A stretch of 64,000 bases of DNA, taken from Stropharia rugosoannulata. Lineage: Eukaryota; Basidiomycota; Agaricomycetes; Agaricales; Strophariaceae. Where the stretch lies: the NCBI GenBank assembly GCA_028532985.1, contig JANCIK010000005.1, forward strand, positions 2,548,501 to 2,612,500, in the 5' to 3' direction. Shown piece after piece: positions 51,256 to 62,929 of this stretch (positions are counted from its first letter, which is position 1; every line of letters starts with the position of its first letter). A program made the translations under genes and the position numbers. The notes beneath the pieces were generated by a model. That model saw nothing but the letters and a program-made list of their open reading frames with translations. It did not search any database and had not been told where the DNA came from.

Positions 51256-51289
51256 AAGTGTCAATGGTCGAGTACTATGAAAGTCGTTG

Positions 51290-51415
51290 CAAAGTCGCGT
51301 GTAATGAGTTGGTTAAACGCGTTGTCCTATCTAATCGGAGCCCGGCCCGGGTTTAATCCCTTCCAAAAGCTTGAGCGCTTGAAGCTTGAAGAAAGCTTAA
51401 ACGTTGCTTAAACGC
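51290..51415 (+). repeat. tRNA-like sequence with repetitive tail, possible SINE or tRNA relic
   Basis: TAATGAGTTGGTTAAACGCG at 51302 resembles a polymerase III A box and GGTTTAATCCC at 51350 a B box (consensus GGTTCRANYCC), at tRNA-like spacing. The intervening arm does not fold as a proper anticodon stem, so it is not a functional tRNA. Directly after it come three AAGCTT-centred units and two GCTTAAACG units up to 51414. The order, tRNA-like head then short repeats, recalls a tRNA-derived SINE. It lies in the RMI1 upstream region. Confidence 0.35.
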
Positions 51416-51587
51416 ATCCATAGATTGCATAAACATGAATCACGAGTTGGGATTGGTTATGTATAGAGTAGTTTCTACAGTACAGTTTATATAGATAGAG
51501 ATTAGGGCAATATGATTCTACTTATAATTTACATGAAGTGCGATCCATAAGGCAACATAGCAGGGCAACGGCAGAGCAATTCTAGTT

Positions 51588-54500
51588 CTATGATGACACG
51601 AGGCTGACATACATCTTCGTCCTCCGCAGGCCCAAATCAATCGATTTAAGAGTGACCCGCAAGTCGGAGCCAGGTGGAATATCTGCGCAATGGGCTGGCA
51701 GGTTCAATGCTTGAGCTTGTATGCCGAGCTCGGGCAACATGACCGGGACTTCCAGCATGTTCATAACATCCCTCCCGGGGGTCCTCATTGTATATGCCGC
51801 CATGTTTTTAAGAGGATGATCAGTTACGCCTTTGCTTTTAGCCTGTTCGAGGAATCTCTTGATGAATATAAGTGAATAGAAGTAGTCATTTGCTTTCTCC
51901 AATCGACGATGCTTGACATCCTTGATGCCGGCTTCCACAATTAGCTTATCAATGTCCTGAGCATCGAAGGGCGGGCGAGCTGGGGCATTCGGCCCCAACA
52001 GGATATGGTGAAGCTGCCAGTGCATAACCAAGTCCATGTATCGGCGTAGGGGGGAAGTAACGCGCACGTAGCCTTCTCCAGTAGGCAGCCCAAGGACGGC
52101 ATGCGCGCCAGCTTCTTGCGAATAGTGACCTGTCGTTGCATACGCCCCAAGCCTGATGAAGTCTTGATGGCGGATGTATCCATCCCCATTCGCCAATTTC
52201 CATACGTCCTCGAAGTCATGGAGGCCCCAGATAAATGGCTGTGCACAACGGCGAATCAAGGGTACATTGTGGTCCAACGCGACCCGAGAAGCCACTCGAC
52301 AAGCCAGCTTCATCATTTCAGAAACAAGGCTGCGTGCTCCTGCGACCTCTTGCCGCACTGAGGAAACGGTGTATCTAAGCTCGGGGAATCCAGTGTACAC
52401 TGCTCCTCTAAGGTCCGGAGTTTGTATATCATCCGTTGGCGGCGTTTTCATTTGCATAACAACTTGGCTCGAATCGAGCGAAATAATACGCTGGTCGAAT
52501 GCCCTCTTGGTCACTTGGTCTCTGGACAACTTTTTGAGAAGAAGAAGGTCCGCTGTATCTTCTTCAGAGAACAACTTATTTTGCGTGGGTGTAGGAGGAG
52601 GATCACCAAAAGGGTAGTCATTGACAATTGGTTTTCCCTCTAATACATAATCGACATCGTGGTATGTCGTTTTTACAACGTTCCGTAAAACACTTGCACG
52701 AAGTTTGTAATCAAGTACGTTGGCCTTGCCGTCCAGTTTGAAGCTAAAGGTAAGGGCATAATTGGGCTCTTTCTTGTCAGAGGAGTCGGTCAGAGAGAGC
52801 CCGTACGCGGGATTATGGACGAAGCTGTTTGGCAGCATTGGATAATTTCCGCTCACAAAATACACAGAGGAGAATTGTCTGCGTGCAATGTGAGATAGGG
52901 CATGCCCAGGGTGGAGATGTCGCGCTGGGTCAGCAATATGAACATGCACCCAGTGATTTTCCGGTTCCGAAGGTATACGCTCCAGGGAGATACCATCATC
53001 GAGTTCTGACGCTGTAGGGTCGTCGATGACAAAAACCTTCATATCTCCAAAGTCATGACGCACGGAGTCTAGGGGATCCTTTGGCACCATGTCATACGGC
53101 CCAAGAACCTGCCCAGCTACCGCCTGTGGATGAGATGATGCACGGAATATGCCGTCGGCCTCCTTCTCCACTGGATTTGTCGCGCTAAAGTCTCCGGAGG
53201 GATTAAGCATCGGAGACAATGCGTATAAGTCTTGCCAGGGAGCAATGACGCCCAGTCTTATAAGGAGCTTGTGAATGACATCGTCCGTGACTTCCTCGAC
53301 CCTCAAGATATCCTTAACAATTGCACTGCGGCCGACTCGGTAAGGATCCAACTGACTGGACATATGCTGTTGAAGCGAACGTAGCAGGTAGGAAAGAATG
53401 ACTTGGTCAGTCTCGCTCCAAGTCCAAGTCGCAGGCTTTTGTGATGTCGGTCCCTCTGATGCTCGAAGCGCCTCGCGGTTAGCAGCCACGACTTTGTACG
53501 CCTTGTTGATGAACTGTATGTACGGGCCGTTCTCTTTCGGGAACTTGCGATAGAATGTTATCCAATCCTCTACCGTTTGCACTTCTTTCACGTCGCGTTC
53601 GGGGCGAACTCTAAACGTTTGGTTCCGAATGTATCCCGTTTCTGCAATGTACTTGAGAGGACGTTCCATGAGGTATTTGTGCGTCGCATAGAAGTTCACG
53701 TAGGTAGGTTGGACGTAGAACAAAGACGTTACATGCTCCAGAGTCACTTGGCCCCATCTTGTTGGATCAGGATTTTTGACTTCGTCATAAATGTTCATTA
53801 TTTTGGTTCTGTCCCACATTCGTGAACCTTGCGAAGCTTGCTGGGCTTGAATAGAAAGAGCCCGCAGGGACTTGAGGGCTTGAACGCGGGCATTGGTTTC
53901 CTGTGGCGTTTGGGGCACAATCGACGTTCCACACCGAGCAATTAGATCAAGAGACACAATGTTTGGAATAGAGAAGTAGATGTTCGCGGGCAAAACACCA
54001 ACAATTTCTCCGGAAGAAGTCAGGCAAAGAGCATGTAGCTTGCTGTCGATAAGACTGTTGGACAAAACGATAGCTTCGACGCTCCGCTCATTTCTACAAC
54101 AACAGGATATGTAAAATGCAGCAAATGACTGGCTCGATTACGCACCGTCTTATCTCTATGAAAGAACCGGGAGGTATATTGGCAGTGAGGGCAAGCTCCT
54201 CTTCCAACTGAACATCTCCTTCTCTGACTGTAGGACCGTCGCTGACGAATGCTTCTTTCTCCCCTTTGACGAGATTCGATATTAATGGTTTAGGATCGAT
54301 GAATGGTATGGGTGGAGGCCTGCTTGGGACCATTCGGTCAAATTGGATCAATCCGGGGTCAGAACTAGCTTTGTTCACGTAGTACGTTCTGGGGTCACTT
54401 CTCATGGACTGGGACGCTGTCTCCGGGATCTGTTTTCTGCGCGGTACACGTCGGATAGGCGGAAATTCTTCGTCAATTAGCTCGCTCTTCCGAGGCTGCT

Positions 54501-54666
54501 CCTCGTAAGGAGGGGTACTCCGTGGCCGAGACGTTTTCGGGGATCGTTTCTTGCGCGCAGGTGCATCGGCGGAAGCCAGCGCCGAAGAAGAGAATGAGCA
54601 TCGCTGGAGAGCGTGAGCAGAGTGTTCTCTGCATTGAGAAAGTGTGGAACGAATACAATGATGCAT
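51588..54666 (-). CDS. DSS1: Mitochondrial RNase II-family 3'-5' exoribonuclease (Dss1/Msu1-like)
   Basis: Two exons, 54146-54666 and 51588-54093, give 1008 residues. The N-terminus (MHHCIRSTLSQ, ALQRCSFSSSALA) is a plausible mitochondrial presequence. The RNB domain covers roughly 510-850, with the catalytic Asp cluster FVIDDPTASELDDGIS near 528, VHIADPARHLHPGH, and the late motif YVRVTSPLRRYMDLVMHWQ that contacts RNA. Upstream is a long N-terminal region with a winged-helix-like segment. Dss1 is the exonuclease of the mitochondrial degradosome with the Suv3 helicase; Neurospora CYT-4 is related. The large single second exon is unusual beside the intron-rich neighbours. Confidence 0.9.
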
Positions 54667-55121
54667 CCGGGCGTCGTGAGGGGGAAGTGGTGTCCTGCCC
54701 TTCCAAAAATTTCTAATGGCGAAACACTCTCCGCGTCGGGTCCAACGCGACTCTAATAATTTTGACGGTTAAAATATTCCCACGCCTACGCTCAATGAAG
54801 CGTCCAAAGTATCCTTCAAGTATCCTTTGACTATACTCAACATTTCTCTGCCACCATGCAAGTATACGACGCGCAAGAGACTTAAACAGTTAATCATTCG
54901 CCACTCACCCGGAGGAAAAATACGGATCAAAACAAGATTACAGTTGTACTGCACAAAGTACGCAAAGGGCGGTGACGAGACAGCGGCGAGACAAACGACG
55001 CATAGAAATCTCGAAATGTGGTAACAATTTTGAAATACAAAATAACTTGTCGCCAAAAAACAAGACAGAGTATAAGCGGCAAGTAAAATACACTTCTATG
55101 TCCATTCTCAGCCTTTTACAG
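54667..55121. other. Intergenic, Dss1-like 5' end and GMC 3' end
   Basis: 455 bases between tandem minus-strand genes. A near-tandem 12-base repeat (AAGTATCCTTC, AAGTATCCTTTG) occurs at about 54806-54830. No coding exon is seen. Confidence 0.5.
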
Positions 55122-57781
55122 TCATACAGACCTGCTGTTGAATTCTGCCTTCATCTCATCTGCCAACTTCTCTCCCAACGCAAAGCACGCCCCAGCCTAC
55201 AAAATGGAACGCATATATCAGTTTCCATCCCACGAGTAACAGGCCGTTAGCACGCACCGTATGGCCCGACACAATCCACGGGAAAATGCTCGCATCTGCG
55301 ACTCTCAGCCCCTCCACACCATACACCCTCAGCTTCGAGTCGACCACCCCTTCGTCCGCCTGGGGCGCCATGCGGCACGTAGAGGTGGGGTGGTATACCG
55401 TTTCGCAGCGGTCCCTCACCAGCGCTTCAATTTCACTGTCGGTTTCCAAGTGGCGACTATGGTCTAGGTCGGAGCGCGCGCAGGCGTGGTCGAGATACGC
55501 TGCAAGTGGCTGGGTCTGTGCTATGCGCAGGCAGAGCTTCACCCCCCGAACCAGCTTAACAAGATCCTCGCGCGTCGAGATATAGCTGGTATAATTGAAC
55601 TAGTAAGGCAAAGCAACGATTAACGCTGATTCGAACGCACTTCGGGTTGACGCTAGGTTGTGTCCAGGGGTTTGCCGATTTGAGAAGTACAGCACCATGG
55701 CTAGATGGTCTGTAAGTTATATCTGTTATGATTTTTTCTTCATATTCATACAAGTTAACGGCGCACCTGAGAAGGTAGACATGAAGAGCGAAAGTAGCCA
55801 AATCGAATCCTATTAACCCATGTTCCTAAAGCATAAACGCTTTGAATGAAGATCCGAATTCTTGTTCTCCAATACACACCTTGTAAGCAAATGGCGTCGA
55901 GAACAACTCTAAATCAGGGCTATCTGCTGCCGAAGTAGTATCAATCAACTTCTCAGGGTACTCTTCCTCAGGGAACAACGATGGGTCGTCAGAGCGCACG
56001 AATGCAGCACACTCCCCAAACTGGTAACAACATAAGAATATGTCATGTTCCTGTAAAATATAACGCATACATTCATGGCCAACGGTCCACCAGTTTTCAG
56101 TACACGGTAGCGGAAGACCGCCTGTACCGCCTTCCATACGTCCGGCAAGGAAGAGGGTTTGAGCCAACTGGGTGCAAGACCGGTCTTGTCCTTGAAATAC
56201 AAATCAATAACGGGGTGGTCGACCAACTTCTTCCCAACTCCTGGAAGGTCCACAACGGGACGTATTCCATGGGCTTCGAGCTCTTTGGCAGGACCAATGC
56301 CGGACAACATTAAAATCTGAAAAGATTATTGACTTGTTAACCCATTTCACAGAAGAAGTCTTACATGAGGCGAATGGACAGCACCCCCACTAAGATGCGC
56401 GTCGTTAAGATCTGTCGCACTGAGTCATGAAATAGCTTACGAGATGACAGTTTCCTTCGCATACACTCTCCATGTCTGGCCGCCCTCTTTACGTCCAAAC
56501 TCTACGCCGACTGCACGATGTTTGCTATCACTGTTTTCAAAAAGGATCCTGGTCACAGTGGCATGTATTGCGACGGTCAGGTTCTTCCTCTTGAGTACAT
56601 CAGGCGTCAGATACGCCGTCTCAGCAGAGACGCGTCGATAGTTCTTGTCGACGTAGGTCACTATATGCACAGCATTTAGTCAGAATACTCACTGCAACTG
56701 GACAGCTCAGCGCGCTTACTTATGCGCGCAGCACCCAGTGTACCATCCTTCCCATTGAAGTCGGGCGTGCGCTTAATACCAACGCCCACACATGCCTCTG
56801 TAAACGCCTTGCTCGGTGGAGTAATAGTGTTAAAGAAGCCAGTATGCACTGGGCCGTCGCGACCGCGCGCGGAGGCGTCCACCTCCGGATAATCAGGGTG
56901 CAGCTGATACGCTTCGAACTTACGGAAGTACCTATGATGAAAGGTTCATCTCAGCACAGCAAATGCTCAATACTAGCGCGCTGACTGACGGTCCAAACTG
57001 TTTCCACGACCAGGAGTCGTCACCAGTGTACGCTGCCCACTCGTCAAAGTCGCCGAACGCGCCGTACTGGGCCCTACAAATGAACGTCAAGCTATTTTCT
57101 GTAAATGAAGACAGAAGCTGTACATCTGTGCATTAATAGACGAGCCTACGGCATGTCAGTTTTCGTTCGGTATAAATGGCACACTACTTACATCCGCCCA
57201 ACATTTTCGCTCGTGGCCAGAATCTGCTCTTTCCGTTGACCTCTGGCTGCGGCTCAGTGCGCAGTCCGTGTACGTGTTTCGCATTGTATAATAGGCGCCC
57301 GAACCCGGCGGGCGTGCTACTGTCGCTCAGAGCGGCACCACTTCAAAGGACACATTGGTATGTTCTTATCGCGCTCAATCCTGGATAGTTCTTACCTTCC
57401 ACCTGCTTCGAGAAGGAGGACCCTGATGTTTGGGTCCTCTGACAGGCGTACTGCCAGGGCACACCCCGTCGTTCCTTGTAAACGCGTAAATTACACGCAC
57501 ACGGGCTGGTGTATCGCGCACTCACCTCCACCGACAATAATCACATCATATTCCTGCCCACGCATTCCAGCCTCTACGTCTTCAGAACGACGCCCGACTT
57601 TGTCAAGATCGCTAACATAACCCCTTGCTTTTCTCCGTTCAAGAAGTAACTTGAGGACGATAAGGACTGCTGCGCCGGATAGCAGGACTCGCGCGTTACT
57701 GTTCAAATGCCCGGCTGCAAGCTTTTGGAAGAGGGCGCGCAAGGCATCCGGGAGTGTAGTAAGGGCAGTCACTGACTCCAT
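55122..57781 (-). CDS. Membrane-anchored GMC oxidoreductase (FAD)
   Basis: Many-exon gene starting at the ATG at 57781 and ending at TGA 55122. Residues 28-48 (RVLLSGAAVLIVLKLLLER) form one predicted membrane anchor. The FAD site is split by an intron: YDVIIVGGG, then TTGCALAVRLSED and VLLLEAGG. Later blocks are GPVHTGFFN, NLTVAIHATVTRILFE, the GMC signature HILMLSGIGPAKELEAHGI with VDLPGVGKKLVDHP, SSHGAVLLKSANPW, and the C-terminal YHPTSTCRMAPQADEGVVDS and LRVADASIFPWIVSGHT. The active-site His of YHPTST is present. The last exon adds AGACFALGEKLADEM and ends RSV. Substrate cannot be told; the family includes choline dehydrogenases, alcohol oxidases and aryl-alcohol oxidases. A TATA-like box lies about 60 bases upstream. 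Internal exon borders were not all fixed. Confidence 0.88.
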
Positions 57782-57839
57782 GGTGTAGGCTGACTATGGT
57801 GGGACGTCGTCGTTGGGCACAATGGAAAAGCCGGCACAG

Positions 57840-57847
57840 ATATTTAT
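57840..57847 (-). promoter_or_regulatory. TATA-like box of the GMC gene
   Basis: On the minus strand the sequence CATAAATATC lies about 60 bases before the GMC start codon, a common distance for fungal TATA boxes. No transcript data. Confidence 0.4.
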
Positions 57848-58039
57848 GGCACTCTCAGGCTCTGGCATGAATATCATATGCGCGCAGGCATGTAGTAAGC
57901 TGCAACAGTTTCGTACCGCCTGACCTGGGCAGATGACGAATGGGCGTTAGCCTCCCTTAGCTCAAGGACATGAATGGGGAAATCAAGTTCGGCCAAGGGC
58001 GCAAGGCACCGTCAAATCCTCACTTATCACGACGGCGAC

Positions 58040-58066
58040 ATGATCGTGATCATTGATCATGATCAT
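58040..58066. repeat. GATC-rich 27-base near-palindrome
   Basis: The two 13-base arms pair at 12 of 13 positions around a single central base. The unit TGATCA occurs twice inside and GATC four times. It lies about 260 bases upstream of the GMC start codon. Confidence 0.7.
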
Positions 58067-58850
58067 AATTCCACTAGACTTGCATTAGAGTACACCGACG
58101 TACCTTCAGCATAACCTCATGGAAGAGAAGCTGAAGGAAATTATAGAAATATGCTGTGGACGAGACCCACATGGATAGATTTTATTCATTTATTCTTTAT
58201 AAGTCATTTTGAATTTCTCTTAACTATACAATATGTAGGTGTTAAATTTTCTGATTTTCCTTTGCGTGCAGCCAGTGCCCATCTCAATTCAAGCTGTCGG
58301 TGGTAGAGCCTGCGCGGCTGCACCGCCACCCGAATGCATGCTCCCCGCTCCGAGCCTGCAGCGTGCCCAGCCCAAAAGCGGATTTTTCCACTGGAGTGTG
58401 TTCGTTGTATTTGCCATGAATGTGCGCCATACTTAAATGCCATGTCGAGTAACTGGGTGTCTCAATAGGTTAAATGTATCATGTAATTGTATTTAATTTG
58501 TATTATTTGTGTAGCAGTATCAATTATGATTTACACATTTAGGACACTAGAAGACCAGTGAAGAGGGCCATACTTTACAATGGGACCAGAAGATTTTGAT
58601 TTTTGTGGGATGTTTTGGAGATGCTTCAACCTGAGCCTACCTGATTTGTACCTGATGTCATGCAAAAGCGGCCCAGGTGCTCACCTCATCCTGCCAGAGT
58701 CATGCACAACTCTCTACAGAGAATCAGTAACCTACTACACCAAAGCTTATTCCCAGAGCTAAAGTGACCGTGCTGGCTGAGTGGCGGCACCCCCGTTTGA
58801 CCCAAGTCGCACCCAAGTAATAAATCCGCCTGATCTGAGGATGGGACGAG

Positions 58851-58933
58851 AAGCGCGCTGTTCAGTGCGCAAATAACGCACCACAGCAGCGCTTACTCTT
58901 GTCCAGGAAAGAGAGAGCTGGCTCTCTCTTTCC
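58851..58933. repeat. Two adjacent inverted repeats (one perfect 13-base hairpin)
   Basis: The first pair is AAGCGCGCTGTTCAGTGCG at 58851-58869 against CGCACCACAGCAGCGCTT at 58877-58894, an imperfect inverted repeat with a 7-base loop. The second is a perfect hairpin: GGAAAGAGAGAGC at 58906-58918, a TG loop, and its exact complement at 58921-58933. Confidence 0.75.
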
Positions 58934-59646
58934 CTCTACGAGTGCGCCTGATAGAATACGGATAATTGCCCATTGAATGGAGCTACTGAAATCTTACTAG
59001 ATTGATAGACTTGCACTCTGGAGTCTGGGGAGTTAAACAAAATAGACACCTGCGCAGATCAATGAGTTCCAAAATATGCAATTTAGTCAAGACGGAACAA
59101 AGGAAATCTAAGATCCTCCCGATGTTCTGCGTGCTCCGTTCTGCGTTAATTGCAAAGGATGCGGGGATATTTATAATTTCTTGTCTAAAGTAAGATGGCA
59201 TTTACATGATTCTGCTGTCAGTGAATCCATCAAGCATATAATCTCGAGATGAATGTTGGAGAGTGTCGTCGTGTGAGGAGCGGTTGTGGGCGCGGCGGAT
59301 CTTATCTGATCAGGTGCTCGTGGACGGTTGGCTGTTTGATTTGAAAAAAGGAGGTGTGGCTGTGGAGCGGGCATAGGAATGATTCTCTCCTGCCCTCACC
59401 AAGCTGGCGCTGCCTACTCACACTGAACGCCCAGGCTTTGCTGCTAAAGTTGGTGCCCTCATACGTTTCAACCGCTCCGCTCGCCGCCACGACCAGTCCC
59501 ATTCTGCCCACCAATCTCAGCACGTCTCCCCCGCCAGCCCCGACCACAACCCCCTTAATATCCCTGCTTCCGTCCCACTTCATTCAGTGCCGTCACCCGC
59601 CGCGTCTCCTCCCTTCCAGCCGTCCCCTCTTTCCCCCCAAGCTGCC

Positions 59647-62600
59647 ATGTTCTCGTCAGCTCCGCATACCACCTCTCACCAGACCTCCGCCTCTGCCCAC
59701 AACCACAACCCTCCCACCAAGGCGAATCTCAAAGCGTGGTGGAACCATTTCAATTTCGTCCAGAAGACCAAGAAGGAGACATTTGAGGGCCCGTACCGAC
59801 GTGCGTAATCTCCACCCCTTGCTTATGTATAATGAGTCACCACGAGCCCGCAGCGTACGATAGCGCTGACCATCCCGTGTTTGGCAAGCCTCTCAAGGAA
59901 AGTCTGAGCTACGCAAGCGTGCAAATATCTACCGCAGACGCTAATGGCGAGCTCTATGTGTGGGGACACATTCCGGTGGTTGTTGCGAAGTGGTGCGTCA
60001 ACGTCATTGCTGTTTCGTCGTCTGCTCGGTATCAACATTTTGCCTTGCAGCGGGCTTTATCTCAAGGAAAATGGTCTGTTTTGCCCCATCTCAAGCCCGC
60101 CAACATTGTACTGACTCCTTGTAGCCACCGAAATACAGGGGACATTTCGTGTTAACGGATCAAATAAACGTATGCGCGACCTCCAGGCGGCCTTCGAGAC
60201 TCCACCTCGCGTGAGTCATTTTATCTCTTCTTCAGACCCCACAATTGTTCTTCGGAATCAACTCCTATACGCCTCTGTTGGTGTACATGCCCTCCATTTC
60301 TCCTGCTCTAGATGCGAGTTATGCCTTGCGCCGCAGCGTGCGTACGCATAACGGCACTGCCTCATGCGGAGCTCCCATCCAGGGCTTTCCAGCACCTGTT
60401 TCTACGGCCGATCTTACCATAGTTGCCTTCTTGCAGACCAGCGGCTTCCCCTTCCCGTCTCCATCTTCATCCGCATTGACTCATGTGTAGTAACCTATTT
60501 GCATTCGATAGTACGGCAAGTCACTGGACTGGAAAAATGAGGCGTTCACAACTCATGACGTCGCAAGTGTTTTCCGAAGATACTTGACACAGATGCCAGT
60601 GAGTTTGATTTTCTTAATGCAAGGGGGATGTAGCCCGCTCGACTGTTTACGTCGATGACGGCCGTGTACGTGAATCGCGGCAAACCCCTGCGGAAGCGAT
60701 CCTGTTTTGTGCAACCCTGACTTTACCCTTTTTTATCTTTGGTAGGAACCAGTGATTCCGTATGATATGTATCACCTCGTGGGTTTCTTGTTTATTGTGT
60801 CTGCTTGTTGTGCTCATTGAATGCTAGTTTCGGGATGCTTTAGGCATGTCATTTTGCATACACCGCACTAGTCCTTTGCTAACGTTCCCGTAGCAAAGGA
60901 ACCGTTTAATCAAGAAGAAGTGATTGCTACATACAAGTCATTCATTCGCCGGATGCCGCGACCTAATCAGTATCTCCTACTGTACGTGCTTGATCTCCTC
61001 TCCGTTTTCGCTCGCAAGTCGGACAAGAACTTGATGACGGCTACTAGTAAGTTATTTCATGTTCTCATCAGCGCCCCATTTAACATCTTTAGACCTGGCG
61101 GTTATCTTCCGTCCGGGCATTTTAGCCCATCCTGAGCACGAGATGAGCCCAAAGGAACATGCGCTCAGTCAGAAAGTGCTCGAATTTCTGATTGCCCAAC
61201 AGGACTGGTTCATGTTGGATATCATCCCACCTGCAACCCCAGGTGGTTTTTCGACAGATGATTCGGGACAAGGAGGTGCAGCGGGTGGGAGTAGCGGACC
61301 AAGTGGATCAGGAGGCGCCGGACCGTCATCAAGAGGAGCAGGACCTCCCGGAGGAGGAGGCGGGACAACCGGGAAGTTGCGTGAAAATGTGTCGCCCCCG
61401 ACAAGACAAGCCACCATGGACAGCATATGGACAACCAATGCGAACTCGGGTTTGAGTAATGCACGTCCTACTACCACACGGCAGAGGGTCATAAGTGGGG
61501 GACCGGATGTTGGCGCATGGCACTCATACGGCAGACAGTCGCCGTCCAGTTACCCTCACGCCACATATAATCCCTCCACGCCTCAACCCCAAAGGTCTAA
61601 TTCAAAAACCCATTCGCAGTCGGCTTCGTTGTCTTCACCCACAATTCGGGAGCAACAATCGCGACATACACCTCATGCCTCGGAACAATCAACCAATTCC
61701 TACTTCAACGATAAACATTCTAGTCCCCGTGCCAATTTTTCACAACCTAATATTAGTGCAAATATACCCGACAATCAAAGACTGCACACCCATCCTCAGG
61801 AAGGTAGCCCCGAAAGCGGCAGTGTTTTCGTGACTCCTTTATCATCTATCCCACCATCACCTGCAGAAAATAGTGCTTCTGGTCATAATGGCGGTAGTTC
61901 AAGCGGTCATGGACAACGGCACGCCGGATACCCAACTCAACAAGAACTGTATCAACAACAGATGCAGCGCCAACAGCAAGAGCAACAACAGATGTATCAG
62001 CAGAGGCCGCCGCCTCCACCACGAAAATCTAGCCTGACCGCTTACCCTATTCTACAGCAGTCTCAGCTAACTACCGCAGCTACGCGAGACTTCTCTGCTG
62101 CTCCCATCCATGCAAAGTTTGCGCATACTGATCCTTACTCCTCGGCATATATTAACCCGCCTATGCTTATTCCTGCTTCACAACCTAGGCCTCTACCAAC
62201 GACGCCTCGACATTCTTACCAGAAATCCCCGAAGTCAGGCTATACTCATCCTACGTCGTCCTCCGTACCAGTGGAACCATCCCCTGGCCTGGCGTATGCT
62301 CTTGCACCGCCACTTGGCTCAGGTGCGTCGGATGTAGATGACGTCATGGTGATTTCGGAAGGGGAGGAAGAGTCCCATGTCGGTGACGGCGGGTGGAAGC
62401 TAGTACCTAAAGGATATGCTGCTCTTGGCTCCCCGGTCACGCCTCACGGTGGGAGAAGAGATCGCGCGAAGGACCGAGAGCAGGCACAGCAAATGAAGGA
62501 AGAGAGGGATAGGATCCGGGCGATGCGCAGGAGGACAGCGGTGGATCGGAGTGGTGCGCTTTTTATTTATTCTGTAATACTGATGCAATAGCTGCTAACG

Positions 62601-62929
62601 CATCCGTGGTGCTTTTAGAACTGCATTCTGCCGGGCTTGGATACGATGGTTCGAAAGGCATTGCGCTTAATGGGATTTCACGCATCGAGTCGGATACCAC
62701 TATTTACGGGGACTCTGCTGTCGGTGTGGTGCGCAGCCGTACACTGCCTTCGCGGCGTAAGAACGGCGATAGCAGGCTCGATGATAAAGAAAACGCTATG
62801 GCAGATCTACACTCTGAAAGCTCGAACTATCCGCGACCAATGGAAGTCCTTCCTAAATCAACAGACAAGGGGAGGGATAAACGGGTGCTCAAGAAACAGC
62901 GGCGGGTATCATCTGATCATCGTGGTTAG
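59647..62929 (+). CDS. Sac7/Bag7-type RhoGAP
   Basis: Ten exons, 59647-59800, 59854-59992, 60051-60073, 60125-60210, 60512-60598, 60746-60778, 60828-60843, 60894-61046, 61093-62553 and 62619-62929, give 820 residues. The RhoGAP domain is at about 55-260: VFGKPLKESLSYASVQIST, HIPVVVAKCGLYLKENA, the arginine finger in GTFRVNGSNKRM (R114), YGKSLDWKNEAF, VFRRYLTQMPEPVIPYDMYH, and RPNQYLLLYVLDLLSVFARK then NLAVIFRPGIL and MSPKEHALSQKVLEFLIAQQDWF. These are hallmarks of yeast Sac7/Bag7, which act on Rho1 in cell-wall and actin control. The C-terminal 500 residues are disordered Q/S/P. Exons of 23 and 16 bases and a 301-base intron are unusual. The intron after the 16-base exon needs a GC donor. Confidence 0.9.

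Larger units (their letters stand above)
57782..59646. other. 1.9 kb divergent, palindrome-rich region
   Basis: It separates the GMC gene (minus) from the RhoGAP gene (plus). It contains a TATA-like box for GMC, a GATC-rich palindrome at 58040-58066 and two adjacent inverted repeats at 58851-58933. Short open frames here have no known domains. From about 59400 the sequence is CT-rich and leads into the RhoGAP gene as its promoter and 5' UTR. Confidence 0.5.

Noticed and set aside
59354..59863. 169-codon frame over the start of the RhoGAP gene
   Set aside because: Wrong frame relative to the RhoGAP domain; Pro/Arg/Ser-rich shadow of CT-rich sequence.
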